The notes under the pieces were generated by a model that worked only from the letters and a program-made list of their open reading frames with translations, did no database searches and was not told where the DNA came from. A stretch of DNA of 64,000 bases from Halieaceae bacterium MED-G27 (lineage in GTDB: Bacteria > Pseudomonadota > Gammaproteobacteria > Pseudomonadales > Halieaceae). Position 1 is the stretch's first letter, and each line of letters begins with the position of its first letter. This document shows positions 9,319 through 18,397 of this stretch, in pieces. The translations under genes were made by a program, and so were the position numbers. The DNA lies in contig NTKA01000004.1 of NCBI GenBank assembly GCA_002456975.1, forward strand, positions 1 through 64,000, in the 5' to 3' direction.

Positions 9319-9632
9319 GATTTGTGATTTGCTGGATTGTGGCGAGTTGCGGCTGTCGCAGTATGAGAGTGCTCAAGTGTTATCGTGCCTAGATTTAGAT
9401 AGGGAATCGCACATTGCGACTACCACAATCGCGGTTTCTCGTAGTCACCAGAAAAAATTGAGATACCTGTGAATGAGCACACCGCCCCCTTGGGATTGGT
9501 CGCCACAAAATCAAAAAAATAAAAAATTTAATACGGCAAACGCGATGTAACGTCGACAATGACTTTTGTTAATGTCCTATGATACAGATGGGTGAACGGA
9601 GCCCGAATCATACAGATAAGAAGGGGAAGCAA
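9319..9632. other. Intergenic region, no gene seen
   Basis: This AT-rich spacer lies between gap and the next secreted protein. It contains A-rich runs near 9510-9530 and a TATGAT that could be a -10 at 9579-9584, but I see no well-spaced -35. No ORF with family resemblance was found. Confidence 0.5.
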
Positions 9633-10052
9633 ATGAAGCACTTGTTACTGATCATCATTTCGACACTGTTTTCCATAAATGTAATAGCTGAGGATCTGAC
9701 CCTCGAGAAGCGTCAGCCGGACACCGTGATGAACATGACCTCGCTCACTCTTGGCGATGACGAATCTGTCATTAATGCTGAGGGGGATATGGGCGTTTAT
9801 GGCCGGGTCTATGTCACGTTCCGGCTAACTTATGATGAGGGCCGTGCTAGTGGCACCGTATACGGTTCTGGTCGTGGCGCTGCTGGCAATGACATTGCAG
9901 TAGGTAACTTTTCGGGTCGCTGGCAAATCATCGACGGTACTGTAACAATGCGGCATGTGGTGGCATTGAATGATGGCACCTTTAATCTCGACATTGTTAC
10001 ATTTCGACCCGTAGACAGAGAGCTGATTATTCGCGCTTACGTTCTGAAGTAA
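9633..10052 (+). CDS. Small secreted protein of unknown function
   Basis: I do not recognise this protein. From the ATG at 9633 it has 139 residues; this start is chosen because AAGGGGAAG precedes it and because it opens a clean signal peptide (MKHLLLIIISTLFSINVIA, probable cleavage before EDLT). The mature part is short, beta-rich in appearance, with Gly-rich stretches (YGSGRGAAGND) and no cysteine. It would be periplasmic or outside the cell. The next gene, also exported, starts 59 bases later on the same strand, so they may share a transcript. A function cannot be given. Confidence 0.7.
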   Translation: MKHLLLIIISTLFSINVIAEDLTLEKRQPDTVMNMTSLTLGDDESVINAEGDMGVYGRVYVTFRLTYDEGRASGTVYGSGRGAAGNDIAVGNFSGRWQIIDGTVTMRHVVALNDGTFNLDIVTFRPVDRELIIRAYVLK

Positions 10053-10111
10053 GCAACGAGTAAATCCGCATTTGGTGGGGGGAGTCCCCCACCGTTTTGA
10101 AGGAGAACGAA

Positions 10112-10612
10112 ATGAAATTAATGCACGGCACCTTACTTTCTGCCTTGGTGGCTCTTGCCGCACTGAGCGCTCACGCAGCACATCATGCGTCGGAAAAACA
10201 TTCCAAACCTAATCTAAAAAATGCGGTTGATCAGCTTATGGGAGCCTTTGAAAAAGAGAGTGTCGAAATGTTCGATGACGTCATGGCAAAGGACACCGGT
10301 ATGGTCACTTTTGGCACCGATGCGTCTGAGCGATGGGTTGGATTCGATGAGGTAAGAGACTCCTTCGCAAATCAGATCGGCGCCTTCGAAGTGGAAAGAA
10401 TTGATACAAGAAACCAAGTCATAAAGACCTCGAACTCTGGCGAGGTAGCCTGGTTTTCACAAATAGTTGACTGGCATATTTCTAGCGGCGGTAACTCTCA
10501 AGTAATACCCGGTATCCGCGTCACAGGAGTATTAGAAAAGCGCGGTAAGGAGTGGAAAATTGTCCAATTCCACACCTCGGCACCTATTCAAGGTCAGGTA
10601 GTTGAGTACTAA
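10112..10612 (+). CDS. Secreted SnoaL/NTF2-like domain protein
   Basis: The protein has 166 residues from the ATG at 10112, which follows AAGGAG at good spacing. A signal peptide (MKLMHGTLLSALVALAALSAHA) is followed by a His-rich start of the mature chain. The rest resembles the SnoaL-like/DUF4440 branch of the NTF2 fold: an N-terminal helix (DQLMGAFEKESVEMFDDVMAKD), WVGFDEVRDSFANQI, and strands ending in RVTGVLEKRGKEWKIVQFHTS in shortened form KRGKEWKIVQFHTS. That last motif is typical of the family. Ligand and role are unknown; the fold assignment is from pattern resemblance only. Confidence 0.75.
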   Translation: MKLMHGTLLSALVALAALSAHAAHHASEKHSKPNLKNAVDQLMGAFEKESVEMFDDVMAKDTGMVTFGTDASERWVGFDEVRDSFANQIGAFEVERIDTRNQVIKTSNSGEVAWFSQIVDWHISSGGNSQVIPGIRVTGVLEKRGKEWKIVQFHTSAPIQGQVVEY

Positions 10613-11078
10613 CATTTAACTACCGAGTTGTCTCACACGTAGCAGCTACATTCTTGGTCTAAGGACAAGTTAGCTTCGGCTTTGTGAGCATTTGGCGTCG
10701 AGATCTGATAATTTAACTCGGTGTCAATTCGCGTTGTGGCGAGTTCTGTGAGCCTTGAAATGGTAGAGGTCGCCAGTCCGAAAAACGCGACCTTATGAGC
10801 GTTTAGTCCGCCATAGCACAGCGCAGGGGCCCGCGGGGTTCAATCGCCAGAGGTAATGGCGATTGAAGACAATGTGACTGGTCCTACCAACGTTACTTAA
10901 CCTCTCCAGAACGGTCAGTAAAACCCCGCTCAAGTTAGCGCGGATAGACGAAAAACCGGGCCAAATCATAATTAGCTGCTAACCACATCAGGACGTTGAT
11001 TGATTTGAAAAACTGGATAGACTTGAGAACGGGATTGGTCTAGAAAATACTTATATCGCCGGTGTGTTTGGAGTAATT
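10613..11078. other. Intergenic region with a short inverted repeat
   Basis: There is no convincing ORF. CAATCGCC (10841-10848) and GGCGATTG (10858-10865) form an 8-bp stem with a 9-base loop but no T tract, so it is not a normal terminator. A GGTTCAATC string near 10837-10845 looks like a tRNA T-loop, but no cloverleaf can be built around it. Confidence 0.5.
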
Positions 11079-11615
11079 ATGTTACTTGAATACCAGAATC
11101 AGGATAGTACGCAAACGTTGGGCGAGGCTATCGAGGAATACCAAAGGTATTTGACCTATATGGGGCGTAACGTCCTAACCGATGCCGTCTCGGACGATGA
11201 TTCGATCTGGCTCTATCATGACGCGACGCATGCCATTTTTGGGCAGGACACCACCATAGAAGATGAAACCGCCTTAGATGTCTGGGTTATTTTCGGTACC
11301 ACGTTTTCCTGGAAGCTGTTGAGAAAATATCAACACGTACCGGAAATTGGAAACCTTGGCAAAGCAGTTACATTCAAAATGGGTGCCTTGTTCCTTCCAA
11401 AATTGTACTGGAGGAACAAGGGCGTTCTTTGGAGGGTTATTCAGCACTCTCGCAGAATGAAAAAAAAATGGCCTCTTAAATTACCTCCTGAACTTCTGAC
11501 AAAAACGCTCAAGGAACTTCGCGAGGAATACGGAATCACCATTCTCACTGACAAAGAAAAAACCCCTACTCGCGTCACGGAATTCGACTACTCAGTCGTG
11601 AGCAAAATGACTTAG
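11079..11615 (+). CDS. Coq4-like protein with HDxxHx11E motif
   Basis: The 178 residues start at the ATG at 11079, preceded by GGAG; a GTG five codons upstream lacks such a site. The key feature is HDATHAIFGQDTTIEDE, which exactly fits the HDxxH-x11-E metal-binding signature of the Coq4 family. Coq4 proteins act in ubiquinone biosynthesis, where eukaryotic COQ4 has been linked to C1 processing of the ring. The rest is diverged and basic near the C-terminus. No signal peptide is seen. The neighbours are exported proteins and a TonB receptor, not quinone genes, so the pathway is uncertain. Confidence 0.6.
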   Translation: MLLEYQNQDSTQTLGEAIEEYQRYLTYMGRNVLTDAVSDDDSIWLYHDATHAIFGQDTTIEDETALDVWVIFGTTFSWKLLRKYQHVPEIGNLGKAVTFKMGALFLPKLYWRNKGVLWRVIQHSRRMKKKWPLKLPPELLTKTLKELREEYGITILTDKEKTPTRVTEFDYSVVSKMT

Positions 11616-11930
11616 GGGTCCTGCAACCCGCCTATCGATAGCAAAGCAGGCAACATTAATCAGCGAAAACGCCCCCGATTTTGATAAGCCACGCATCTGT
11701 AGACTCATCGAAATAAGTCGGACCCCTGGTGCGTGGCGGCTTACATCTGAGTCGCCACAGAGAAAGTCCGTGCCTGCCGTTAATGGCGTCCACTAGTAAA
11801 AACCAATCCCTAGTGGGTAGGTGATCAGACAGTCTGTCAGCGTCACCAAAGTTTAATATCCGAGTAACGTTAGATTAATTGATGGTCGTCACCATACCGA
11901 GGATTTTTTCTACCCAAGAGGTATGGTCAA
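11616..11930. other. Long 5' region of the TonB receptor gene with several inverted repeats
   Basis: No ORF is seen. Three inverted repeats are visible: GCCACGCA/TGCGTGGC (11688-11695 with 11730-11737), CCACTAG/CTAGTGG (11790-11796 with 11810-11816), and ACCATACC/GGTATGGT next to the receptor start. They suggest a structured leader RNA or operators. Confidence 0.5.
11891..11927 (+). promoter_or_regulatory. Hairpin over the ribosome binding site of the TonB receptor
   Basis: ACCATACC (11891-11898) and GGTATGGT (11920-11927) are a perfect 8-bp inverted repeat with a 21-base loop. The right arm takes up the end of the likely Shine-Dalgarno AAGAGG (11916-11921) and stops three bases before the ATG at 11931. 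Folding would hide the ribosome site. It could equally be a DNA operator. Confidence 0.5.
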
Positions 11931-14399
11931 ATGTTTGATTCACCAAAACGAAACTACGTAAATCCTATAGTCGCAACGGTGCTTATCATGTCGCAGGGAT
12001 CGTTGGCTCAAGACCGTCAACTTGAAGAAGTGGTCGTGTCCGGCTCGTCAATTAAGCAATCAGAGATGGCTTCTATCGAGGCCAAGCGCGCGGCGGTAAA
12101 CGTTCTTGATGCAGTTTCGGCAGATACGATTGGACGTTTTCCTGACCAAAACCTTGCTGATTCTCTGGCTAGAGTGCCGGGCGTCGCTATCGAGCGGGAT
12201 CAGGGCCAAGCGCGCTATGTCAATCTTCGCGGTGCCCCATTCAGGTACACTGCAATTGCGTTCAACGGCATCGATGTCCCGGGCGCGGAAAATGGTCGCA
12301 TTCCCCGTTTTGACAGCTTTCCAGCGGTGATTACCCGCAGGCTAACGGTGAACAAGGCCATAACCGCAGATATGCCTGGTGAAGCTGTATCAGGATTCGT
12401 CAATATCGAGACTAATAGCCCCTTCGATACAGAAGGTGCGGCTTTCTCATTTGACGCGGGCCTTGGTGAGCAAGAGTTGGGTGGTGGAGACGTCAATAAG
12501 CTCAGCTTACGCGGTTCATTTTCTAACGATAACTTCGGCATTCTCGGTTTTTATTCCGAGAATAGTCGGGAGCAGGTCACGGACAATCGTGAGTACGATT
12601 TAGGCCTCGAGGGCTCTACGTTAGTCGTTAACGAACTTGATTACAGATCTTATTTCATTAAGCGCTCTGATGAGGCCTACGGCTTCAACGCTGAATATCG
12701 TGGTGATGGTATTGTGTCCAGAGTGTTTTTGAACAGTGTGTATTCGGAGTTCACTGACGAGGAGGAACGTAATCAGTACGTCTTCGAGTTCCTCGCGCCA
12801 ACCGCAGGAGAAACGGGCACTAACGCGCCGCTTCAGCTAACACGTGCGCTCGAGGATGGAATCTACGAAAACTCAACGTCTACCAACACACTTGGTATTG
12901 AGTTTACTGCAGCAGGGTTTGACGTGGTTGCCTCTTATACGCTCACGGAAACGGAGTTTGTACAGAACTTGCCAATTACTTATCAGTTGGCGGGATTTGC
13001 CGGATTAACTGCAAATGGACCCGTGCCTTATTTCGGTGATTTTGACGTGACCAATATTACCGACCCAATCCTCACACTGAGTGGGAACCCCGCTGACGCT
13101 ATCTTTTTGGCGAATTTCGGAATTGGTTTCTACAACCCAATGGATCAAGAGGTCGATAAATTTAAAGTGGATTTCAAGCGGGCATTAATTGGCAACGGCG
13201 AACTAAAGTTTGGCTTGCAGTTCGACCAGAGGGAAGCCGTTGGCGGTGCAGAGACAGTGGCGTTTGGACCTTATCCAGATGATTTAGCAGCTCAGGTAAA
13301 TGGCTTTGATACTGGCCGTGCATGGGAGTCAAATACTACAAACTCAATAGGGGGTACTTATTTTGATAACCCGGGTTTGGATAGAGCCTGGCAATCATAC
13401 GACACTTATCCTAGTGGTTCGGTTGACCCTGAAAATGCCGTGGCGATAGACGAAGACATCCTTGCGAGTTATGTCAGTTACACGAAGTCGACTGACTGGG
13501 GTAGCTACGTTGTGGGTGTTCGATTAGAGCAGACTGAAGTGACCAATCAGGGGGTTGATGGGTTTGAGTATTCGACAGACTTTACGGACATACTACCCAG
13601 TGCCCACCTCAACTTTGATCTTTCGGACAATGTGAAGCTTCGCCTCTCTGCGAGCGGGGGCGTCAACCGCCCTACGTACAACGAGTGGCGCGCTGCAGCG
13701 GGTATCGACGTTATTGAAAAGGAGATCTCAGGAGGTAACCCCACGCTCGAAGCTGAGACTTCATTTGGACTAGACGCCTCACTGGAATACTACCTAGACA
13801 GCGGGTCGCTATTATCAGTCGCAGCGTTTACCCGCGGTATCGACGATGTCATCTACGCTGACTCCAGTATGGTTGACGCAGGCGCCTACATATCCGAATA
13901 CGCCGGTGAGCAATGGGCGTACACTGGATTCCTGAACGGTTCCGATGGAACGTTCTCGGGTGTTGAGTTGAACGCGATCTATTTTGCAGACCAGATTGTG
14001 GAAGGGCTGGGTTTCAGTGCAAATCTCACTTTGGCCGATGGCGAATTCAAGCGCGTCAATGGTGATACCGTAGGCTTACCCGGCACTTCAGATACCATTT
14101 ACAATGCAGCAGTTTTTTATGAGAACTTTGGTTTGTCCGCAAGGGTCAACTATAGCTATCGTGACGAGTGGATTTCACCTATTGAAGATCCAGAGGAGTT
14201 TTGGGGTGAGATGGAGCGACTAAATGCCCAAATCTCCTACACGTTCCAACGGCCTATCGCCGGTAGCGAAGTCAGTATTTACGCCAACTTTAACAACATT
14301 ACCGATGAAACTGACGTGAGATTTGCTGGCAACGGTACGATTAACCAGTCAGAAAGCTACGGCTCGCATTACTTGGTGGGAATACGCGTAAACTACTAA
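11931..14399 (+). CDS. TonB-dependent outer membrane receptor
   Basis: This is a ligand-gated outer-membrane transporter powered by TonB-ExbBD. Its 822 residues carry an N-terminal signal (probable cleavage after SLA, about residue 26), a TonB-box-like EEVVVSG (about 32-38), a plug domain (about 50-170, with FPDQNLADSLARVPGVAIERD in shortened form NLADSLARVPGVAI and RGAPFRYTAIAFNGID) and a long beta-barrel ending in the aromatic strand HYLVGIRVNY. The plug wording matches the Xanthomonas/Caulobacter-type receptors, often used for sugars and other large nutrients. The substrate cannot be told. A terminator follows, then an exported phosphatase-like gene on the same strand. Confidence 0.93.
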   Translation: MFDSPKRNYVNPIVATVLIMSQGSLAQDRQLEEVVVSGSSIKQSEMASIEAKRAAVNVLDAVSADTIGRFPDQNLADSLARVPGVAIERDQGQARYVNLRGAPFRYTAIAFNGIDVPGAENGRIPRFDSFPAVITRRLTVNKAITADMPGEAVSGFVNIETNSPFDTEGAAFSFDAGLGEQELGGGDVNKLSLRGSFSNDNFGILGFYSENSREQVTDNREYDLGLEGSTLVVNELDYRSYFIKRSDEAYGFNAEYRGDGIVSRVFLNSVYSEFTDEEERNQYVFEFLAPTAGETGTNAPLQLTRALEDGIYENSTSTNTLGIEFTAAGFDVVASYTLTETEFVQNLPITYQLAGFAGLTANGPVPYFGDFDVTNITDPILTLSGNPADAIFLANFGIGFYNPMDQEVDKFKVDFKRALIGNGELKFGLQFDQREAVGGAETVAFGPYPDDLAAQVNGFDTGRAWESNTTNSIGGTYFDNPGLDRAWQSYDTYPSGSVDPENAVAIDEDILASYVSYTKSTDWGSYVVGVRLEQTEVTNQGVDGFEYSTDFTDILPSAHLNFDLSDNVKLRLSASGGVNRPTYNEWRAAAGIDVIEKEISGGNPTLEAETSFGLDASLEYYLDSGSLLSVAAFTRGIDDVIYADSSMVDAGAYISEYAGEQWAYTGFLNGSDGTFSGVELNAIYFADQIVEGLGFSANLTLADGEFKRVNGDTVGLPGTSDTIYNAAVFYENFGLSARVNYSYRDEWISPIEDPEEFWGEMERLNAQISYTFQRPIAGSEVSIYANFNNITDETDVRFAGNGTINQSESYGSHYLVGIRVNY

Positions 14400-14417
14400 A
14401 TCGAAGCTCAGACAATC

Positions 14418-14439
14418 GGCGCCTAAGGGCGCCATTTTT
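14418..14439 (+). terminator. Terminator between the TonB receptor and the phosphatase gene
   Basis: GGCGCC-TAAG-GGCGCC forms a 6-bp GC stem followed by ATTTTT. It ends 37 bases before the next start, so the phosphatase gene depends on read-through or on a promoter in this short gap. Confidence 0.75.
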
Positions 14440-14475
14440 GTTGGCGCTGAAAATAGCAAACAGGATGAAACACTC

Positions 14476-15408
14476 ATGACACTACGTAACGGCTTCACTC
14501 ATTTATGTGTGTCGGCAGTAATCGCAGTGACTTTTGGCCTATTGGCTGGATTCTCAAATCAAGTTATTGCCGCCGAGGACAGCGACAGCGACAGCGCCGG
14601 TTCGCTCAGTTTAAGTTATCGACGTTTGTTACCGCTGGAGGGTGGCAGTAATTTCAGGGACCTGGGTGGCTATCCCACTAATGATGGAGGGCAGGTCAAG
14701 CGAGGACTGTTATTTAGATCCGGCGCCATGACCGGGCTCACCGCCGAAGACCAGAATTACTTAGATAGTTTTGGATTCAAAACCATAGTTGATCTTCGCT
14801 CGACGGAAGAGGTACAGCTCTATCCCAATCATTGGGCAGTAGCGTCACACATCGACTATTTGCGGGTGCCGTACAGCATTGTGAAAATGATGGCTCAGGC
14901 GGCTGAGGTCTCGGAACAGAAAGATGGCGACGGTCACGGTGGAATGTACGACACGCTGCTGACCACCATCAAACCGCAGCTAAAGCTCTATTTTGAGGCG
15001 CTCCTCCAAGGTAGAGCTCCCTTAGTGGTTAATTGTTCTGCCGGTCAGGACAGGACCGGCGTGACCTCAGCGCTTTTATTGGCGTCGCTTGGTGTGTCGC
15101 GAGAGCAAATTGTTGAGGACTATCTGCTATCTACCGATTTTCGGCGACCATTGATTGAGGCGGGCGGTGTTGATCTTACGGAGGCGGCCAAAACAAACGG
15201 GTTCGCGGCGATGATGCTGCAGTACGGTGAAGGGAAGGATCCACGGCGTCCCAGTCCGCTGGTAACTGCCGAGGGCGTCCCGTTCATTGTTGCCACCCTC
15301 GAGGGTATCGAAAAAGACTACGGTGCAGTTGAGGCCTACCTAACGTCTGAGTTAGGTTTTAGCAATGACGACCTTAGCAAACTCAAAGAGCTCTATGTCG
15401 CTTACTAA
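14476..15408 (+). CDS. Exported tyrosine-phosphatase-like protein (Y_phosphatase3 type)
   Basis: The 310 residues open with a signal peptide (cleavage near VIAAED) and a short Asp/Ser run (DSDSDSAG). The phosphatase signature is VNCSAGQDRTG, giving the CX5R loop Cys187 to Arg193. Upstream are GGSNFRDLGGYPTNDGG and GLLFRSGAMTGLTAED, which are hallmarks of the PF13350 family of bacterial tyrosine/lipid phosphatases. It would act in the periplasm or outside. It follows the TonB receptor, so it may dephosphorylate a substrate before import, which is inference. The ATG at 14476 is the first in frame after the terminator. Confidence 0.88.
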   Translation: MTLRNGFTHLCVSAVIAVTFGLLAGFSNQVIAAEDSDSDSAGSLSLSYRRLLPLEGGSNFRDLGGYPTNDGGQVKRGLLFRSGAMTGLTAEDQNYLDSFGFKTIVDLRSTEEVQLYPNHWAVASHIDYLRVPYSIVKMMAQAAEVSEQKDGDGHGGMYDTLLTTIKPQLKLYFEALLQGRAPLVVNCSAGQDRTGVTSALLLASLGVSREQIVEDYLLSTDFRRPLIEAGGVDLTEAAKTNGFAAMMLQYGEGKDPRRPSPLVTAEGVPFIVATLEGIEKDYGAVEAYLTSELGFSNDDLSKLKELYVAY

Positions 15409-15632
15409 TCTCGAGCAATTGCAATTGTTGCGGTTACGGCTTGTCGATTTGGGCGTGTCGTAAAGGCTGTTTGGCCTGCGGTTGTATTAGTCAGACTTGT
15501 GCGTAATCACTACTGTCCGCGCCGCGCGGTGTGACAACCGCTTTGACATATGGAAGAAGTCGCTACAAACGAGACGCTTACCTTAATGGTCCGAGGTTGG
15601 CGTTTATTGCGGAAGTTCTATGCCCGGTGTCG

Positions 15633-16313
15633 CTAGGGAGAAAACCACAGCGCGAACGGTGCGCGTTCCGCAAAGTGGCTGATGGGGTGTTCATCACAGT
15701 CAAGTGCAGCTGTCGCCTGCCGATAAACCTCGAGCTTATCTTCGCCCACGATATGCACGATACCCATTCGAGTGTCGAGTAAGCGGCGCTTGCTCAGCGA
15801 CAGTCGTCGGTGTGGAGCCGTCGTTGGCTGTGTCATCAGCGCTGTGTCCGAGGTGGTGAGGCCTTCTGACAATTCTGCTGAGCACGGGAATAACGAGGCC
15901 GTGTGTGAGTCACCACCCATGCCTAGGACAACCACATCAAAAGTATCCATGGCTTTTAGGGTCGCGCGGACGTTGGCGAGTGCCGAGGTCGCATCGTCGG
16001 ATCCAGCATTGAATGAGATCCAGTGAGCCGATGCTGCTTCGCCTTGGAGGAGTAAGCGTTTGACCATGGCGCTGTTACTGTCGTCATGGCTCTCGGACAC
16101 CCAACGCTCATCGGCTAAGAGAACGGTGACCTTCTCCCAAGGAAGCCTGGTAGTTGATAGAGCAGCAAATAGGCCCTTGGGCGTGCTGCCGCCGGAGACA
16201 ACCAAGCTCGCATTGCCGCGAGCCTCGATGCCAGTGAGTAAGCAAGCACTAACTTCCTCTGCCAGTGCGGCGTCCAGTTCGTCTCTCGAGGAAAAAATAA
16301 ACGACTTAGACAT
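15633..16313 (-). CDS. pgl: 6-phosphogluconolactonase, DevB/SOL type
   Basis: This enzyme hydrolyses 6-phosphogluconolactone to 6-phosphogluconate. It has 226 residues. The start is ATG 16313, giving MSKSFIFSS; the open frame runs 27 codons further, but those lie inside zwf. Motifs are VVSGGSTPKGLF, LADERWV, and VVLGMGGDSHTASLFP, all diagnostic of the NagB-like DevB family. The start overlaps the zwf stop by eight bases, so translation is probably coupled. It is the last gene of edd-glk-eda-zwf-pgl. Confidence 0.95.
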   Translation of the reverse strand: MSKSFIFSSRDELDAALAEEVSACLLTGIEARGNASLVVSGGSTPKGLFAALSTTRLPWEKVTVLLADERWVSESHDDSNSAMVKRLLLQGEAASAHWISFNAGSDDATSALANVRATLKAMDTFDVVVLGMGGDSHTASLFPCSAELSEGLTTSDTALMTQPTTAPHRRLSLSKRRLLDTRMGIVHIVGEDKLEVYRQATAALDCDEHPISHFAERAPFALWFSP

Positions 16314-17754
16314 GCCAGCTTCTAAAGTCCTTTTCGATGAGGACTTCTGCCTTGGCGGGTCCCCAGGAACCTGCGTAGTAGGGCCTAGCTTCAACCTTGC
16401 GTTTTTGACAGGCGCTGATCAATTGATCGACCCAGCGCCAGCTTTCTTCGATTTCGTCGCGGCCGACAAACAATGACTGATCGCCATTAATGGCATCCAG
16501 GAATAGTCGCTCGTAGGCATCGGGAATTCGGTCCATATCGCTGCCCTCGCGGAAGTCGAGATTGAGTGGGTGGGCTTGCAGCGCCATACGCTCTTTCAAG
16601 CTCTGTCGCTTCGATACCATACTCAACTCGATGCCCTCGTTCGGTTGCAAACGAATCACCAGCTTATTGGGGATGTTCGCGTCCTCACCAAAAATATTGT
16701 GTGGCAGGCTTTTGTATTGAATAACGATCTCGGTCACTTTTTCAGGGAGTCGCTTTCCAGTTCGCAGGTAAAACGGCACCCCAGACCAGCGCCAGTTATC
16801 GATATGAGCCTTGATGGCGATATAGGTTTCGGTATCACTGGTCTCGTGCGCGCAGCCCTCTTCATCGAGATAGCCGGGTACCGCGGCACCCTCAATCCAG
16901 CCGTTGGTGTATTGGCCCCGAACGACCCTTTCTTCGACCGATTGCTCGTCGATGCGACGCAAAGCCCTGACAATTTTGACCTTCTCATCACGAATGCTTT
17001 CGGCTTCGAGTGAGTTTGGCGGTTCCATCGCCACCAGGCACATGAGCTGCATCAAATGGTTCTGTACCATGTCTCGCAGCTGGCCTACCTTGTCGTAATA
17101 AGACCAACGTCCTTCAATACCCACCATCTCACCCACGGTGATTTGCACGTGGTCGATACAGGTGTTGTCCCATTGGCTATTAATAAAACTATTCGCAAAT
17201 CTCAACACCAGCAGGTTTTGGACCGTCTCTTTGCCGAGATAATGGTCGATGCGGTAGATCGACTTCTCGTCGAAGTATTTGGCCAGGGTCTCGTTCACTT
17301 GAACCGATGAAGCAAGGGATTCGCCGATCGGCTTCTCCACCACAATTCGGCAGTCACCGGCCAGGCAATTGGTCTGGCTGAGGTGCTCACAAATCGGTGC
17401 GAACAGGCTCGGTGGTGTCGCGAAGTAAAACAGGCTGATTCGATCGTCATCGAGCCACTCGCGAAGCCCAGCGTATTTATCGGGCTCGCTGAAGTTTACC
17501 GATACGTAGCTAAAACGGCGGGTGAAATTCTCCCATTCAGCATCGCTGGGCGCGTCGTTCCCCATGTACGAGGACATCTTGCTGGAAAGTGTTGGTAAGA
17601 AAGCATCGAGGGTCTGATCGGTTCGCGCAACAGCGGCAATTCGAACATCGTTCTCGAGTAGGTTCAGCCGCTCGAGCTGAAAGAGCGCAGGAAACAGTTT
17701 TCGGGCGGATAGATCGCCCGAAGCCCCAAAAATAATAAGATCAACCGATAGCAC
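16306..17754 (-). CDS. zwf: Glucose-6-phosphate dehydrogenase
   Basis: This enzyme oxidises glucose-6-phosphate to 6-phosphogluconolactone with NAD(P). Its 482 residues begin at a GTG (17754) preceded by GGGGGAAG. The dinucleotide motif GASGDLSARKL is at 10-20 and the active-site signature RIDHYLGKE at 168-176. WRWSGVPFYLRTGKRL and the C-terminal YYAGSWGP are also typical. It follows eda by 16 bases and overlaps pgl, within one operon. Confidence 0.97.
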   Translation of the reverse strand: MLSVDLIIFGASGDLSARKLFPALFQLERLNLLENDVRIAAVARTDQTLDAFLPTLSSKMSSYMGNDAPSDAEWENFTRRFSYVSVNFSEPDKYAGLREWLDDDRISLFYFATPPSLFAPICEHLSQTNCLAGDCRIVVEKPIGESLASSVQVNETLAKYFDEKSIYRIDHYLGKETVQNLLVLRFANSFINSQWDNTCIDHVQITVGEMVGIEGRWSYYDKVGQLRDMVQNHLMQLMCLVAMEPPNSLEAESIRDEKVKIVRALRRIDEQSVEERVVRGQYTNGWIEGAAVPGYLDEEGCAHETSDTETYIAIKAHIDNWRWSGVPFYLRTGKRLPEKVTEIVIQYKSLPHNIFGEDANIPNKLVIRLQPNEGIELSMVSKRQSLKERMALQAHPLNLDFREGSDMDRIPDAYERLFLDAINGDQSLFVGRDEIEESWRWVDQLISACQKRKVEARPYYAGSWGPAKAEVLIEKDFRSWHV

Positions 17755-17770
17755 CGTCTGCTTCCCCCAG

Positions 17771-18397
17771 CTACTGCCCGAGCTGCGACGCAGTCACCGC
17801 GAGTTCGGTGATTACGTCCCAGCGCTCGTCGTTTATTGCGTCGGCGGGCGTCAGCCAAGAGCCACCAACGGCACGAACATTATGAAGTGATAAATAGTCG
17901 ATGGCATTCTCGAGGTTGATACCACCGGTTGGTACAAACCTGATGTCGCCAAAAGGTCCCGCAAACGCTTTGATCGCTGCCGCGCCGCCCGAGGTGCTAG
18001 CGGGGAAAAACTTCAGAATATTGAATCCGGCTTCTCGTGCCGCCATCACCTCGCTTGCGGTGACCGCACCGGGTAGCAACGGCACACTGCTTGCGGCGAC
18101 TTCGAACAATGCCGCTGAGGATCCTGGCGACACAACAAAATTAGCACCCGCTGATACTGCCTGCTCGAACTGTATGGGGTTACACACGGTACCCGCGCCG
18201 ACAAATGCGCCTTCGACCTCCTGCGCAATCAGTCGGATGGCATCGAGTGCACAATCGGTGCGCAGCGTGATTTCGAGGTTGCGGATGCCACCGGCCACTA
18301 GAGCCTCAGCGAGTGGAATGGCGTGTTCAATTTGATTGATGGCGATAACGGGAATGACCGGTGCATCGTCTAAAAAATCGTAGGACTGAGCCGTCAC
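17771..18397 (-). CDS. eda: KDPG aldolase (2-dehydro-3-deoxyphosphogluconate aldolase)
   Basis: This enzyme splits KDPG into pyruvate and glyceraldehyde-3-phosphate, the final Entner-Doudoroff step. It has 208 residues. The Schiff-base lysine is Lys129 in FNILKFFPAS and the catalytic Glu is near 42 in LEITLRT. VGAGTV, FVVSPG and FVPTGGI mark the phosphate-binding loops. The start is GTG at 18397, overlapping the glk stop as GTGA, so coupling to glk is likely. Confidence 0.97.
   Translation of the reverse strand: MTAQSYDFLDDAPVIPVIAINQIEHAIPLAEALVAGGIRNLEITLRTDCALDAIRLIAQEVEGAFVGAGTVCNPIQFEQAVSAGANFVVSPGSSAALFEVAASSVPLLPGAVTASEVMAAREAGFNILKFFPASTSGGAAAIKAFAGPFGDIRFVPTGGINLENAIDYLSLHNVRAVGGSWLTPADAINDERWDVITELAVTASQLGQ

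Noticed and set aside
10830-10870. tRNA-like T-loop (GGTTCAATC) and a short stem
   Set aside because: No acceptor, D-arm or anticodon arm can be paired around it.
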